Positions 16,191 through 23,613 of a stretch of DNA of 32,720 nt are shown here, one piece after another. The position numbers and the translations under genes are program-made. How positions within the stretch are numbered: the first letter of the stretch is position 1; each line of letters begins with the position of its first letter. The notes beneath the pieces were generated by a model that saw only the letters and a list, made by a program, of their open reading frames with translations, was not told the DNA's origin and ran no database searches. Source of the stretch: Trichodesmium sp. MAG_R03 (GTDB lineage: Bacteria > Cyanobacteriota > Cyanobacteriia > Cyanobacteriales > Microcoleaceae); NCBI GenBank assembly GCA_023356535.1, contig JAKQYF010000031.1, positions 1 to 32,720 on the forward strand, given 5' to 3'.

Positions 16191-16823
16191 AGATGAAAGT
16201 GCAAATTGCTGCTATTTTATCGATTTAGTATAGTTACTTTTTGAGTATTGCTTTCGAGTCAAAATTAATAACTTAATTTTTTGCGTGATTTTATTTATTG
16301 ATAATTTACTCTACTTTTTTTTTACTAATTTCTTGACTTTATTATTTACAATAATTCTAGCATTACTATACAATACAAATAATTCATTAGTCTTTTATTA
16401 TACTCTCACACATCCGTATTGTGTCAACCTCTACGAAATTTGTAGATTTATTTTTTTTCACTATGAAAACTATATATCGTAGGTTAATTCTATTTGAGAA
16501 TTTGTATAATTTATCATATAGCAATCCTAGATTAGTTGTGATAATTTTTATAATAGTTAATTTTAACTGAAAATCTTTGAAATTCTAACTCTTGAATCCT
16601 GACCTTTGACTCCTAACTGCCACCCAAATATTACAACTTAAAAAGGTAGTCAGAAGAATTATTCCTTGATTTTTCCTTCCTTAATTTGTCTGCAATTATT
16701 ATTCTGACTTTTTTCAAACTCCTAAACCAAGCTTGAGTCTTTATCTGTCAATGCTTTGAAGATGTAATCAGCAAGCCCTAAATAGGATTGCCATAGTAGC
16801 TAACAAACTTTATTATAATAAAA
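16191..16823. other. Long AT-rich divergent intergenic region between sir and the CRR7 gene
   Basis: Must hold promoters for both genes, but I could not place one with confidence. A TATAGCAATCCTA motif is at 16517-16529 and its near-inverse TAGGATTGCCATA at 16783-16795. A family A terminus (TCAGCAAGCCCT) lies at 16769-16780, with the rest of a decayed, reversed copy extending left to about 16640. Confidence 0.5.
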
Positions 16824-17081
16824 ATGCCTATTTCACTAATGTACGAAGAAGAAAACTATGTAGTCTTAGAGGCAAATCAACCTGAGCAATTTATGACTCC
16901 CATAGAACTACTAGTAAAATTGCGTAGGATTCTAGCTCAACAACAATATGATTTACCTAGAGATTTACAAAAATTATCTTCCCTAGATGCTCGAGCTCAA
17001 AAACTAAGAGATACCTATTGTGAATATGAATTGAGTCCTGGCCAATTCATACAATGGTATGTAGTCCGTCTGGAAAAGTAG
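16824..17081 (+). CDS. Chlororespiratory reduction protein 7 (CRR7/DUF3571) homologue
   Basis: An 85-residue soluble protein. YEEENYVVLEANQPEQFMT (about 7-25), ELLVKLRRIL and the C-terminal ELSPGQFIQWYVVRLEK match my memory of the CRR7 / DUF3571 family of cyanobacteria and plants. In Arabidopsis CRR7 is needed to build the chloroplast NAD(P)H dehydrogenase-like complex. In cyanobacteria the role is inferred to be similar (NDH-1 assembly) but little studied. Full length for the family. It stands alone, with no ndh gene in the window. Confidence 0.78.
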   Translation: MPISLMYEEENYVVLEANQPEQFMTPIELLVKLRRILAQQQYDLPRDLQKLSSLDARAQKLRDTYCEYELSPGQFIQWYVVRLEK

Positions 17082-17438
17082 GCTTCAGCCTTCTAGACTT
17101 CTAATTATTCTTATAGCCCAATACAATTTAGTTAAGGATTTTTTTCTAGTTCTGTAATCTGAAAAGCTCATTTAATGGTCCTGTAGCATAATAGTTTTGG
17201 TCTGATCTGAACTATAGCAATCCCCCCAGAAGTTGTGACAATTCAAAAACTAGAAATAAACTCCGAAACTATTGCCTATTGAACATTGAGCCCAAACCTA
17301 TTCTTCAAAAATGCCAGGATTTTTGACATAAATAAAATAAAATATAATTGCTATATATTGTTTTATATCCTGCACAACAAGCAAATTTGCTGGAATTTTT
17401 CAACCTCAAAAAATATAATTTTTATTTTGAATTATAAA
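17082..17438. other. Intergenic stretch with a TATAGCAATCC motif
   Basis: Convergent region. Positions 17213-17223 carry TATAGCAATCC followed by AGTTGTGACAATT, matching the pair at 16517 onward. I see no gene. Confidence 0.4.
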
Positions 17439-17999
17439 TTATGTTTTTTCTACTTCTGGAGTAGTTATCAAAGCCAAGTCAATCTTCCCCTCAGTAGGTT
17501 GACTCACTTTGGCTTGCACATTTGGCCCAAAAAAAACTGATAATTTATCTTGTTTTTCTCGCCAAGTGTCTAAAGCAATTAAAGAAGAATCAAATTCTAG
17601 CACTAGAGCATAGGCACCATTGATTGCTATTTCCCTTAATCCTTGGAGTATAGGTCTTTCCTCACTTGTAGGACTTAAACCTAAGCGAGTCAGAGTTTCT
17701 TCTAAATGCACTTTTTGGCCATATCGATAACGAGTCACATCTTGACGTAGTTGATTTTGAGTAGAAGTAGCCTGTTTTTCCCTAAGAGTTAAGATTTCTT
17801 TGGTAGTTATTTGAGTAAAAGGTACTGGTTTAAGCTCAGCAGCTTTGAGAGCAAGTCCTCCTAGAAATAGAGGAATTCCATAAAAGAATCCTGCTAAGTT
17901 AAGTGTGGGATTATTAGTAAAATAAGCTGCTGTTCCAATCATAGAAATAATTCCACCTAAAACCAATCCTACTGTCGCTAATGAAATTTGGCGTAGCAT
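17439..17999 (-). CDS. DUF2854 family membrane protein
   Basis: A 186-residue protein. Two N-terminal membrane segments, SLATVGLVLGGIISMIGTAAYF and NLAGFFYGIPLFLGGLALKAAEL (about 5-55), are followed by a soluble domain with RYGQKVHLEETLTRLGLSPTSEERPILQGLRE (about 92-123) and a short acidic C-terminus. This matches the DUF2854 family, conserved in cyanobacteria and chloroplasts. The function is not known. Length is normal and the start ATG at 17999 is the family start. Confidence 0.82.
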   Translation of the reverse strand: MLRQISLATVGLVLGGIISMIGTAAYFTNNPTLNLAGFFYGIPLFLGGLALKAAELKPVPFTQITTKEILTLREKQATSTQNQLRQDVTRYRYGQKVHLEETLTRLGLSPTSEERPILQGLREIAINGAYALVLEFDSSLIALDTWREKQDKLSVFFGPNVQAKVSQPTEGKIDLALITTPEVEKT

Positions 18000-18070
18000 A
18001 TCACTGAATTATATAAACTTACAATTTATAGATACTTAATTTTTTTGTTTGAGATATAAGCCAACTACAA

Positions 18071-18203
18071 TAGGACTTACCCATGAACACTATGGGTAGG
18101 GTGTATTTTGCGGCACGCAAAGCGGAGCGAACGCTTCGCGATTTGAATTGCGCGCTTCGTAACGCACCCAGGATCTATATATAGTATCTTGGCGTAAGTC
18201 CTA
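18071..18203. mobile_element. MITE of IS630/Tc1 type, family C, copy 1
   Basis: The element GGACTTAC...GTAAGTCC (18073-18201) is flanked by TA on both sides, the target duplication typical of IS630/Tc1-mariner elements. The interior is GC-rich with overlapping palindromes (CGAACGCTTCGCG). A second copy at 28421-28653 shares the blocks after each end (ACGCCAAG and TTCATGGGT). Confidence 0.8.
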
Positions 18204-18349
18204 TACAAATTAGTAGTTTCAATACATATCCTACCTAACCCAGTGAATTTAGGTCAACTTTTTTTAATATTTATCTTAATAATTATTTGGCACCTAAACT
18301 CAGTGGTTAATTTTAAACAATTCAGCTAATACTTGTTGTAATTATAGCA

Positions 18350-18478
18350 ATTAGTACCTAAAACACTCACTTTTTCAGCTTTAAGGACCAAAAACCAGGT
18401 AGTTTTTTTCGACAAAAAAAGGCTAATATCTTTATGGGTCAATACTTTTATATTTAATCAGCAATCTCTCATTAGTTA
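18350..18478 (-). repeat. Family A repeat, partial copy
   Basis: In reverse orientation it matches 31152 onward: GATTGCTGATTAAATATAAA, TTTTTGGTCCTTAAAGCTGA and AAAAAGTGAGTGTTTT align with blocks of the complete element. The other terminus is missing. Confidence 0.6.
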
Positions 18479-18584
18479 ACTTTCAAAAGAAAAAAGCTAA
18501 AAATAAAGTATACTTGAAAAAGTTAGTAACTTGTTTAACAAAGGAACACTCATCCTTGGCCAAAAAATCAAGTTGATCTTCGGA

Positions 18585-18590
18585 TATAAT
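18585..18590 (+). promoter_or_regulatory. Possible -10 element (TATAAT)
   Basis: A perfect TATAAT hexamer 28 bases before the 29-codon ORF at 18619. No good -35 at 16-18 bp spacing is seen. Confidence 0.3.
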
Positions 18591-18618
18591 GATTGTCAGT
18601 TAAGCAAGGCTAAATAAT

Positions 18619-18708
18619 ATGACATCTAAGTTGCAACAGTACGGGGTTAAACTAGACTTGGAATCTCCAAACTTAGGGTCTTGTTGTTTTTATCTCAACG
18701 TTGGTTGA
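18619..18708 (+). CDS. Possible 29-residue peptide (Cys-Cys containing)
   Basis: The ORF begins MTSKLQQYGVKLDLES and ends NLGSCCFYLNVG. AAGG lies about 10 bases before the ATG and a TATAAT box about 28 bases before. The cysteine pair near the C-terminus and the loose resemblance to a leader-plus-core layout make it worth recording. It sits in a zone of IS relics and no modification or export gene is adjacent. It could easily be a chance ORF. Confidence 0.25.
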   Translation: MTSKLQQYGVKLDLESPNLGSCCFYLNVG

Positions 18709-18867
18709 AGACCTACACTCTGCTACAGCTACAGGGTAAGTAGGGCATGAAAACCAATCAATGTTAAGGTTTTACCCATAGTATTTTCAAGTGTAGATGT
18801 TGAAAATTAATCAGTAGATGGTTGAAAAAGCATGCAAATTTAGGTTTTACTCTACTCTAGAACAGGA

Positions 18868-19158
18868 AAGTCGGTTGCGGATTGTGGTCATGTAGTAGAA
18901 AAATTACCTCTAAATATTAGAGAGTGGGATTTTCCTGAGTGTGATAGTCACCATGGACGGGACATAAATGCAAGTATAAACATTTTGGCTGGGCTAGGAG
19001 TAGTGTCAGTCTGTGGAGCAACAGTAAGCTCCAAAGGGAGCCTATCCTGGAATACGGGTGCTATGGACAGAAAACCCCTAACAGCAATGCTAGGGAATCC
19101 CTCCCTGTGTCGTAAAAGCAGCGTCTGGAAGATGTCAACAATAAAATGCTTGCAATAG
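18868..19158 (+). pseudogene. TnpB C-terminal remnant (IS200/IS605/IS607 type)
   Basis: The frame reads VADCGHVVEKLPLNIREWDF, PECDSHHGRDINASINILAG and VVSVCGATV. This is the zinc-ribbon and RuvC-III end of TnpB (H-x-RD-x-NAxxN). The first cysteine of each CxxC pair is gone (VADC, FPEC), and no upstream part of the gene is recognisable. TnpB is an RNA-guided nuclease; this copy is dead. The sequence after CGATV matches the right-end region of such elements. Confidence 0.8.
19090..19138 (+). mobile_element. Right end / omega-RNA 3' region of the TnpB element
   Basis: GGGAATCCCTCCCTG..GGAAGATGTCAA is the structured 3' end expected after tnpB. Positions 19103-19138 align with the solo end at 4724-4759 (30 of 36). 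In TnpB systems this RNA region forms the guide scaffold. Confidence 0.6.
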
Positions 19159-19263
19159 CCATCACCTTAACTGGTGATGCCAATAAAGATTCAAGGTTAA
19201 TGACTTGTGCATTACCTTTGAGTAGGTTAAATGTTGCATTACTAAATACTTTAGGAATTTCAA

Positions 19264-19434
19264 ATGGACTCACAAATCGTCAAAGTCAGACTAGCTAATA
19301 TTGAAAGTAAGCGGGAATCTCTAGTCAAACTACTAGAAAAGCCTGATTTAGGCACTTTCAGAATTGATGTTAATCAAGCAATAGAGGAAATTGATGACTT
19401 GATTGATGAATTAAAGCGAACTTTTCCTGATTAA
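19264..19434 (+). CDS. Small helical protein, unknown function (56 residues)
   Basis: ORF MDSQIVKVRLANIESKRESL to DDLIDELKRTFPD. TTAGGA about 10 bases before the ATG is a fair ribosome binding site. The sequence is strongly helical and amphipathic (LANIESKRESLVKLLEK; AIEEIDDLIDELKRTF), and is unlike translated AT-rich noise. I do not recognise a family. It lies between two right-end relics of IS elements, so it could be cargo, a host gene or a leftover. It is too short for a confident call. Confidence 0.5.
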   Translation: MDSQIVKVRLANIESKRESLVKLLEKPDLGTFRIDVNQAIEEIDDLIDELKRTFPD

Positions 19435-19552
19435 TTGAAAATATATATCGACCAGAAAATTAGGTCTAATGTTTATGGAATGATTGAAAACCATCACTTT
19501 CATTCTATCGAATCTGCTGTATAATTTTTGACAAGTGATTTAGCTAAATTGT

Positions 19553-19603
19553 CGAGAAGCTCCACGCCATAATCTTTAGATTTAGCGTGAGATGAATCGA
19601 CGG
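19553..19603 (+). mobile_element. Right-end-like hairpin of a TnpB-type element
   Basis: GAGAAGCTC is followed by a stem CACGC..AATCT / AGATT..GCGTG (19563-19589) and GAGATGAATCGAC. The layout (GAAGCxC, stem-loop, GxGATGAxTC) is that of omega-RNA 3' ends in cyanobacterial IS605/IS607 elements. Confidence 0.5.
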
Positions 19604-19748
19604 TCAATCAATGGGACTCGATGTCCCATTAATTGACTATACTGGGGTATAGTAATAGAGCATAATGTAAACCCAGGGATAAATATAAAAAACAGGGCGG
19701 TAGGGCATTGAGTCCTTAAAGCTCCTGGAGTCCGAGGGAGTAAGGGGA

Positions 19749-19802
19749 CTGCGAAGCGAGAAGCCCACACTATAGCATCAGCTTAGTATGGGAATATGTC
19801 AC
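19749..19802 (+). mobile_element. Right-end-like hairpin abutting the pstB stop codon
   Basis: GCGAGAAG, then a stem CCCACACTA (19764-19772) / TAGTATGGG (19784-19792) with one mismatch, then GGGAATATGTCAC. The terminal TCA (19799-19801) is the reverse complement of the pstB stop TGA. The preceding 19605-19748 is AT-poor, looks like the body of the same element's 3' region, and encodes no real protein. Confidence 0.5.
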
Positions 19803-20620
19803 CCAAAACGACCACTTATATACTGTAGAGTTACTTCTTCCTTGGGGTTTTGGAAAATGTTGTGAGTTTCATCAAATTCAACTAAATAACCAAAACGTTT
19901 ACCATCTTCTTGAGTTTTCGCATTAAAAAAGGCAGTTACATCAGCTATCCGGGTAGCTTGCTGCATATTATGAGTCACTATAATAATAGTATAATTTTCC
20001 TTAAGTTTGTTAATTAACTCTTCTACTTTAATAGTAGAAATAGGGTCGAGAGAAGCACAAGGTTCATCCATTAAAACGACATCTGGACTAACAGCAATTG
20101 CACGAGCAATGCACAAACGTTGTTGCTGACCTCCAGACAGAGCAAAACCACTTTGCCCTAATTTATCCTTAACCTCATCCCATAAAACAGCTTGTCGTAG
20201 CGATCGCTCCACTATCTCATCCATCTCTTCTTTAGATTTAGCCAAACCATTAACTCTTACTCCATAAGCAATGTTGTCATAAATTGACTTAGGAAAAGGA
20301 TTGGGCTTTTGAAAAACCATACCAATGTGACGGCGAATTTCTACAGGGTCAATATCTGGGTCATAAATATTGTGATTATGATAAAGAATACGGCCTTCTA
20401 AATGGAAAATACTAATCAAATCATTGAGACGATTAAAGCATCGTAATAATGTACTTTTACCACAACCTGAAGGTCCGATAAAAGCAGTGATTTTATTCTT
20501 AGGAATTTCCATTGAAACATTTTTCAGGGCTTTAAAATCTCCGTAAAAAATGCTAACGTTTTCTGCTGAAAGAGCAGGAGTATAATTCTGTTGATTAATA
20601 TTTGTTTGATATTCTGACAT
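19799..20620 (-). CDS. pstB: Phosphate ABC transporter ATP-binding protein PstB
   Basis: A 273-residue ATPase that drives the PstSCAB high-affinity phosphate importer at the cytoplasmic face. Walker [10 protein letters not shown] (about 51-59), Q-loop [12 protein letters not shown], signature LSGGQQQR (about 162-169), Walker B VVLMDEP and switch THNMQQA are all present and intact. [22 protein letters not shown] and YISGRFG at the C-terminus are PstB-specific. It is the last gene of the pst cluster, separated from pstA by 622 bp that hold a family A element, which may uncouple its expression. Its TGA stop coincides with the end of an IS right end. Confidence 0.95.
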   Translation of the reverse strand: MSEYQTNINQQNYTPALSAENVSIFYGDFKALKNVSMEIPKNKITAFIGPSGCGKSTLLRCFNRLNDLISIFHLEGRILYHNHNIYDPDIDPVEIRRHIGMVFQKPNPFPKSIYDNIAYGVRVNGLAKSKEEMDEIVERSLRQAVLWDEVKDKLGQSGFALSGGQQQRLCIARAIAVSPDVVLMDEPCASLDPISTIKVEELINKLKENYTIIIVTHNMQQATRIADVTAFFNAKTQEDGKRFGYLVEFDETHNIFQNPKEEVTLQYISGRFG

Positions 20621-20927
20621 AAAATATAACTTCCTAAATCTAGTCTAACAATTATTTTTATTTCTATTATTTAGAGAATGCTGAACACGTTTTTACTAAG
20701 CACTGTAAGAGTTAAAAAAATATATTAGTTTTAAATATTTTAGCTAGTCTGCTTACAAATATATTAATCCATAATTGTCTTCAAAACTTTGCTTATAAAT
20801 TCCCCATAACTTAACACAGAACATAGCATCTAATAGGATTGAACAGTTGTTAAACCATCCTGGATTATTTGTATTTTGCATAAGTCATGCTGCTCTTCAG
20901 GAAGGGGTTTGATTGAATTCCTATTTC

Positions 20928-21158
20928 GAGCTTACTGATTAAAGATAAAAGCATTTAAATATAAAGGTTTTAACCTTTAGCTCTCAGAAAAAAAGTGCCC
21001 GCTTTTTATTCTCAACCAATTTAAAATGTGAGGATTTTGAGCAGACAAGAGAAGAAATTTTGAGGAACCAATATATCCGACTACATCCTTTGTAATTCCC
21101 ATTTATCCTAACTCCGTGTATCCTAAATCTCTCCCATAATACTTATTGAGCAAACCCT
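20928..21158 (+). repeat. Family A miniature element, diverged copy between pstA and pstB
   Basis: Starts GAGCTTACTGATTAAAG, contains AAAAAAAGTG and CAATATATCCGACTA shared with 31152-31498, and ends TTATTGAGCAAACCCT, a decayed TTTTCAGCAAGCCCT. The remaining spacer (20621-20927, 21159-21242) shows nothing else. Confidence 0.7.
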
Positions 21159-21242
21159 CTTTAGTGATGTTTCTCCATGTTTCCGATAGACGCAAAAAGC
21201 ATTAATTTAATTTTTCCTCAATAACTAAATATTTATTAATCA

Positions 21243-22130
21243 TCAAAATTGTTTGTGACTGGCTACCCAACGAGAAAAAATACTGGTAATTAAAACTAAT
21301 GCAACTAGGACCAAGGATCCTGCCCAAGCAAACTCCTGTAAAACCAAATCAAAGCTACGAGCAAACTCATATACTAGATATGCCAAAGATGGTAATGTTG
21401 GAGCAAAGGGACCACGAGGCCAATTATTAGAATAAACCACTGTAAAAAGTAGTGGAGCTGTTTCTCCAGCAGCACGAGCAATAGCAAGAGTTATGCCTGT
21501 AACGATACTTGGGAAAGCAGCAGGTAAAACTATCTGTAGAACAGTTTGATAATTAGAAGCACCAACTCCTAAGGATGCCGCTCTAATGTCTCTAGGAACT
21601 ATTTGTAAAGCTTCATCAGTAGCTTTAATAATAGTGGGTAACATCAAAACTGATAAAGCAGCTCCCCCGGCAAACGCTGAAAATTTACCCATAGATAAAA
21701 CTAGTAAACTATAAGCAAATACCCCAGCAATAATTGATGGTACACCACTCAAAACATTAGTAGCAAATCGAATTGGGCGGGCAGTTTCTTCGTCACTAAA
21801 TTCTGATAAATAAATTGCAGTTAAGATGCCGAAAGGTATAGCAATTAAACTAGCAATTGCTACCACAATAATTGTGCCTAAAATAGCATTAGCAATGCCT
21901 CCTGTATCTTGACCTGCTGCAGGAGGTAACTTAGTAAACAAATCTAAGTTTATACGAGCTAATCCTTTGATGAAAACATAAATTAATACTGCAAATAGAG
22001 GGACTAAAGTAATAATTATACAAGTACCTGATAATCCTGTCATTACTTTATTAAATATTTCCCTTGGTCTTTTAGGGTTTCTTTTTAGATTAATGATAGG
22101 CTCAGATTTTTTGGTGGTAATATCTGCCAT
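21243..22130 (-). CDS. pstA: Phosphate ABC transporter permease PstA
   Basis: A 295-residue inner-membrane permease with six predicted helices, starting near residue 32 (MTGLSGTCIIITLVPLFAVLIY). The binding-protein-dependent transport domain includes GGIANAILGTIIVVAIASLIAI, YLSEF, NVLSGVPSIIAGVFAYSLLV and the EAA-like loop ALQIVPRDIRAASLGVGASNYQTVLQIVLPAAFPSIVTGITLAIARAAGETAPLLFT, where it contacts PstB. It pairs with PstC to form the channel. The order pstS-pstC-pstA-pstB is standard. The 172-bp gap to pstC holds a family D repeat. Confidence 0.95.
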   Translation of the reverse strand: MADITTKKSEPIINLKRNPKRPREIFNKVMTGLSGTCIIITLVPLFAVLIYVFIKGLARINLDLFTKLPPAAGQDTGGIANAILGTIIVVAIASLIAIPFGILTAIYLSEFSDEETARPIRFATNVLSGVPSIIAGVFAYSLLVLSMGKFSAFAGGAALSVLMLPTIIKATDEALQIVPRDIRAASLGVGASNYQTVLQIVLPAAFPSIVTGITLAIARAAGETAPLLFTVVYSNNWPRGPFAPTLPSLAYLVYEFARSFDLVLQEFAWAGSLVLVALVLITSIFSRWVASHKQF

Positions 22131-22171
22131 TATGAATTAAGATAATATGAATATAAAAATTTCTAGTTATA

Positions 22172-22278
22172 TAAGCTAATACTCATTTCAAATGTGTATT
22201 AGTAAGCTATAATTTAGTATTGAGAATTTTTCTGAATGAGGCATACAAAAATAAGTCGTTTAAATGCAAAAAAGCTTA
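22172..22278 (+). repeat. Miniature repeat family D, copy 2 (most complete), between pstC and pstA
   Basis: About 107 bp between a left TAAGCT and a right AGCTTA. Shares GAATGAGGCATAC and CGTTTAAATGCA with copies at 1872-1958 and 26138-26228, and AGTAAGCTATAATTTAG with 28382-28418. Confidence 0.7.
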
Positions 22279-22302
22279 ATAAATAATCGGAACTCATTTC
22301 TA

Positions 22303-23277
22303 TCAATACTTAGCTTTAATTTGATTCACAACCCAATTAGCTAATATATTTAGGATTAGGGTTAAAGCAAATAAAATAACTCCTGTATACATCAGAGAAG
22401 AAAGTTGTAAACCAGAAGCTTCAGAAAATTGGTTTGCCATCAAAGAAGCGATAGTATTAGCAGGGGCAAAAAGGGTAACTTTAATCGAGTTAGCATTACC
22501 AATTAACATTGTTACAGCCATAGTTTCTCCCATTGCTCTACCCAAACCTAACATTATACTACCAACAATTCCTGAGAAAGCTGCTGGAATTAATACTCTA
22601 ATAATAGTACCCCAACGGCTAGCTCCTAAACCTAAAGAAGCTTGTCGCAAGTCTGGTGGTAAACTAGCAAGAGAATCACGAGAAATTGCCGTAATAATTG
22701 GTAATATCATTATTGATAAAATAATTGAGGCCGGAAACATTCCCGGACCTCCTGCTCTAACATTATCAGGAATAGAAAAAATTGGAATCCACCCCAGATA
22801 TTTACCCAGAAAAGTTTCTATTGGTTTCAGAAAAGGGAGCAAAACATAAATACCCCATAAACCATAAACTACACTAGGAATAGCTGCTAGTAATTCAACC
22901 ATAAAAGTTAATGGAATAATAATTTTTTGGGGGATAAAATCCTCACTTAAAAATATTGCTGTACCTAAGCCAAGGGGCACTGCAATAAACAGAGCTAATA
23001 CCGAACTAACTAAAGTTCCTACAATCATTGGCAAAGCGCCATAATCACCTTTACCGTCATTAGCAACAGGGTTCCAAACACTTTTAAATAGAAAGCTAAA
23101 ACCGAATTCATTCATGGATGGTATTGCTTGCCAAGCTACTGTCAAAGCCATTAATATTAGAATAGCTACTATACTCCAAGCAACAACTTTAGTCAGAGTA
23201 ATAAAACCACCATCAAACTTTTTTTCTGCATTACTCCGAGAACGAGTATCCTTTTCAAATTGAGATTGTTCAATCAT
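22303..23277 (-). CDS. pstC: Phosphate ABC transporter permease PstC
   Basis: A 324-residue permease with an N-terminal cytoplasmic tail and six membrane segments, starting with VVAWSIVAILILMALTVAWQAIPS. PstC hallmarks are GDYGALPMIVGTLVSSVLALFIAVPLGLGTAIFLSE, ELLAAIPSVVYGLWGIYVLLP and the EAA-type loop SLPPDLRQASLGLGASRWGTIIRVLIPAAFSGIVGSIMLGLGRAMGETMAVTMLIGN. Residues facing the phosphate path (Arg and Glu in GRAMGETM) are kept. Its start follows pstS by 265 bp, part of which is a tandem copy of the pstS 3' end. Confidence 0.95.
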   Translation of the reverse strand: MIEQSQFEKDTRSRSNAEKKFDGGFITLTKVVAWSIVAILILMALTVAWQAIPSMNEFGFSFLFKSVWNPVANDGKGDYGALPMIVGTLVSSVLALFIAVPLGLGTAIFLSEDFIPQKIIIPLTFMVELLAAIPSVVYGLWGIYVLLPFLKPIETFLGKYLGWIPIFSIPDNVRAGGPGMFPASIILSIMILPIITAISRDSLASLPPDLRQASLGLGASRWGTIIRVLIPAAFSGIVGSIMLGLGRAMGETMAVTMLIGNANSIKVTLFAPANTIASLMANQFSEASGLQLSSLMYTGVILFALTLILNILANWVVNQIKAKY

Positions 23278-23427
23278 ATAATTTTTTTACATCATAACGG
23301 GTACTTTCGAGATTATATAATAGCAATCCTATTTTATTCAGGTCAACAATCTTGCCACTTTTTGACAATAGGCTTGGAGACAATGGTTGATGATTAATAT
23401 TTGAAATTTAATGCAGAGCTCATAATT

Positions 23428-23613
23428 CTGAATTAAATTTATTTTGATGCTATTTGAGATTCATATTATAATCTGGGCTGATACAATCAGCAGTTTCTAG
23501 AACTTTTTGACGTACATTATCTGAATTAAATTTATTTTGATGCTATTTGAGATTCATATTATAATCTGGGCTGATTTTATTAGCAGTTTCTAGAATTTTT
23601 TGACGTACATTAT
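23428..23613 (-). repeat. 93-bp tandem duplication of the pstS 3' end
   Basis: Positions 23428-23520 and 23521-23613 are imperfect direct copies offset by exactly 93 bp (CTGAATTAAATTTATTTTGA begins each). The second copy holds the real last 23 codons and the stop of pstS; the first is non-coding spacer. Confidence 0.88.

Noticed and set aside
16191..16823. NtcA or other defined promoter before sir
   Set aside because: No convincing GTA-N8-TAC site with a correctly spaced -10 was found by eye in this very AT-rich stretch.
19582..19770. 62-codon minus-strand ORF
   Set aside because: It lies on the opposite strand to an IS right-end/omega-RNA-like region and is a typical spurious translation of such sequence.
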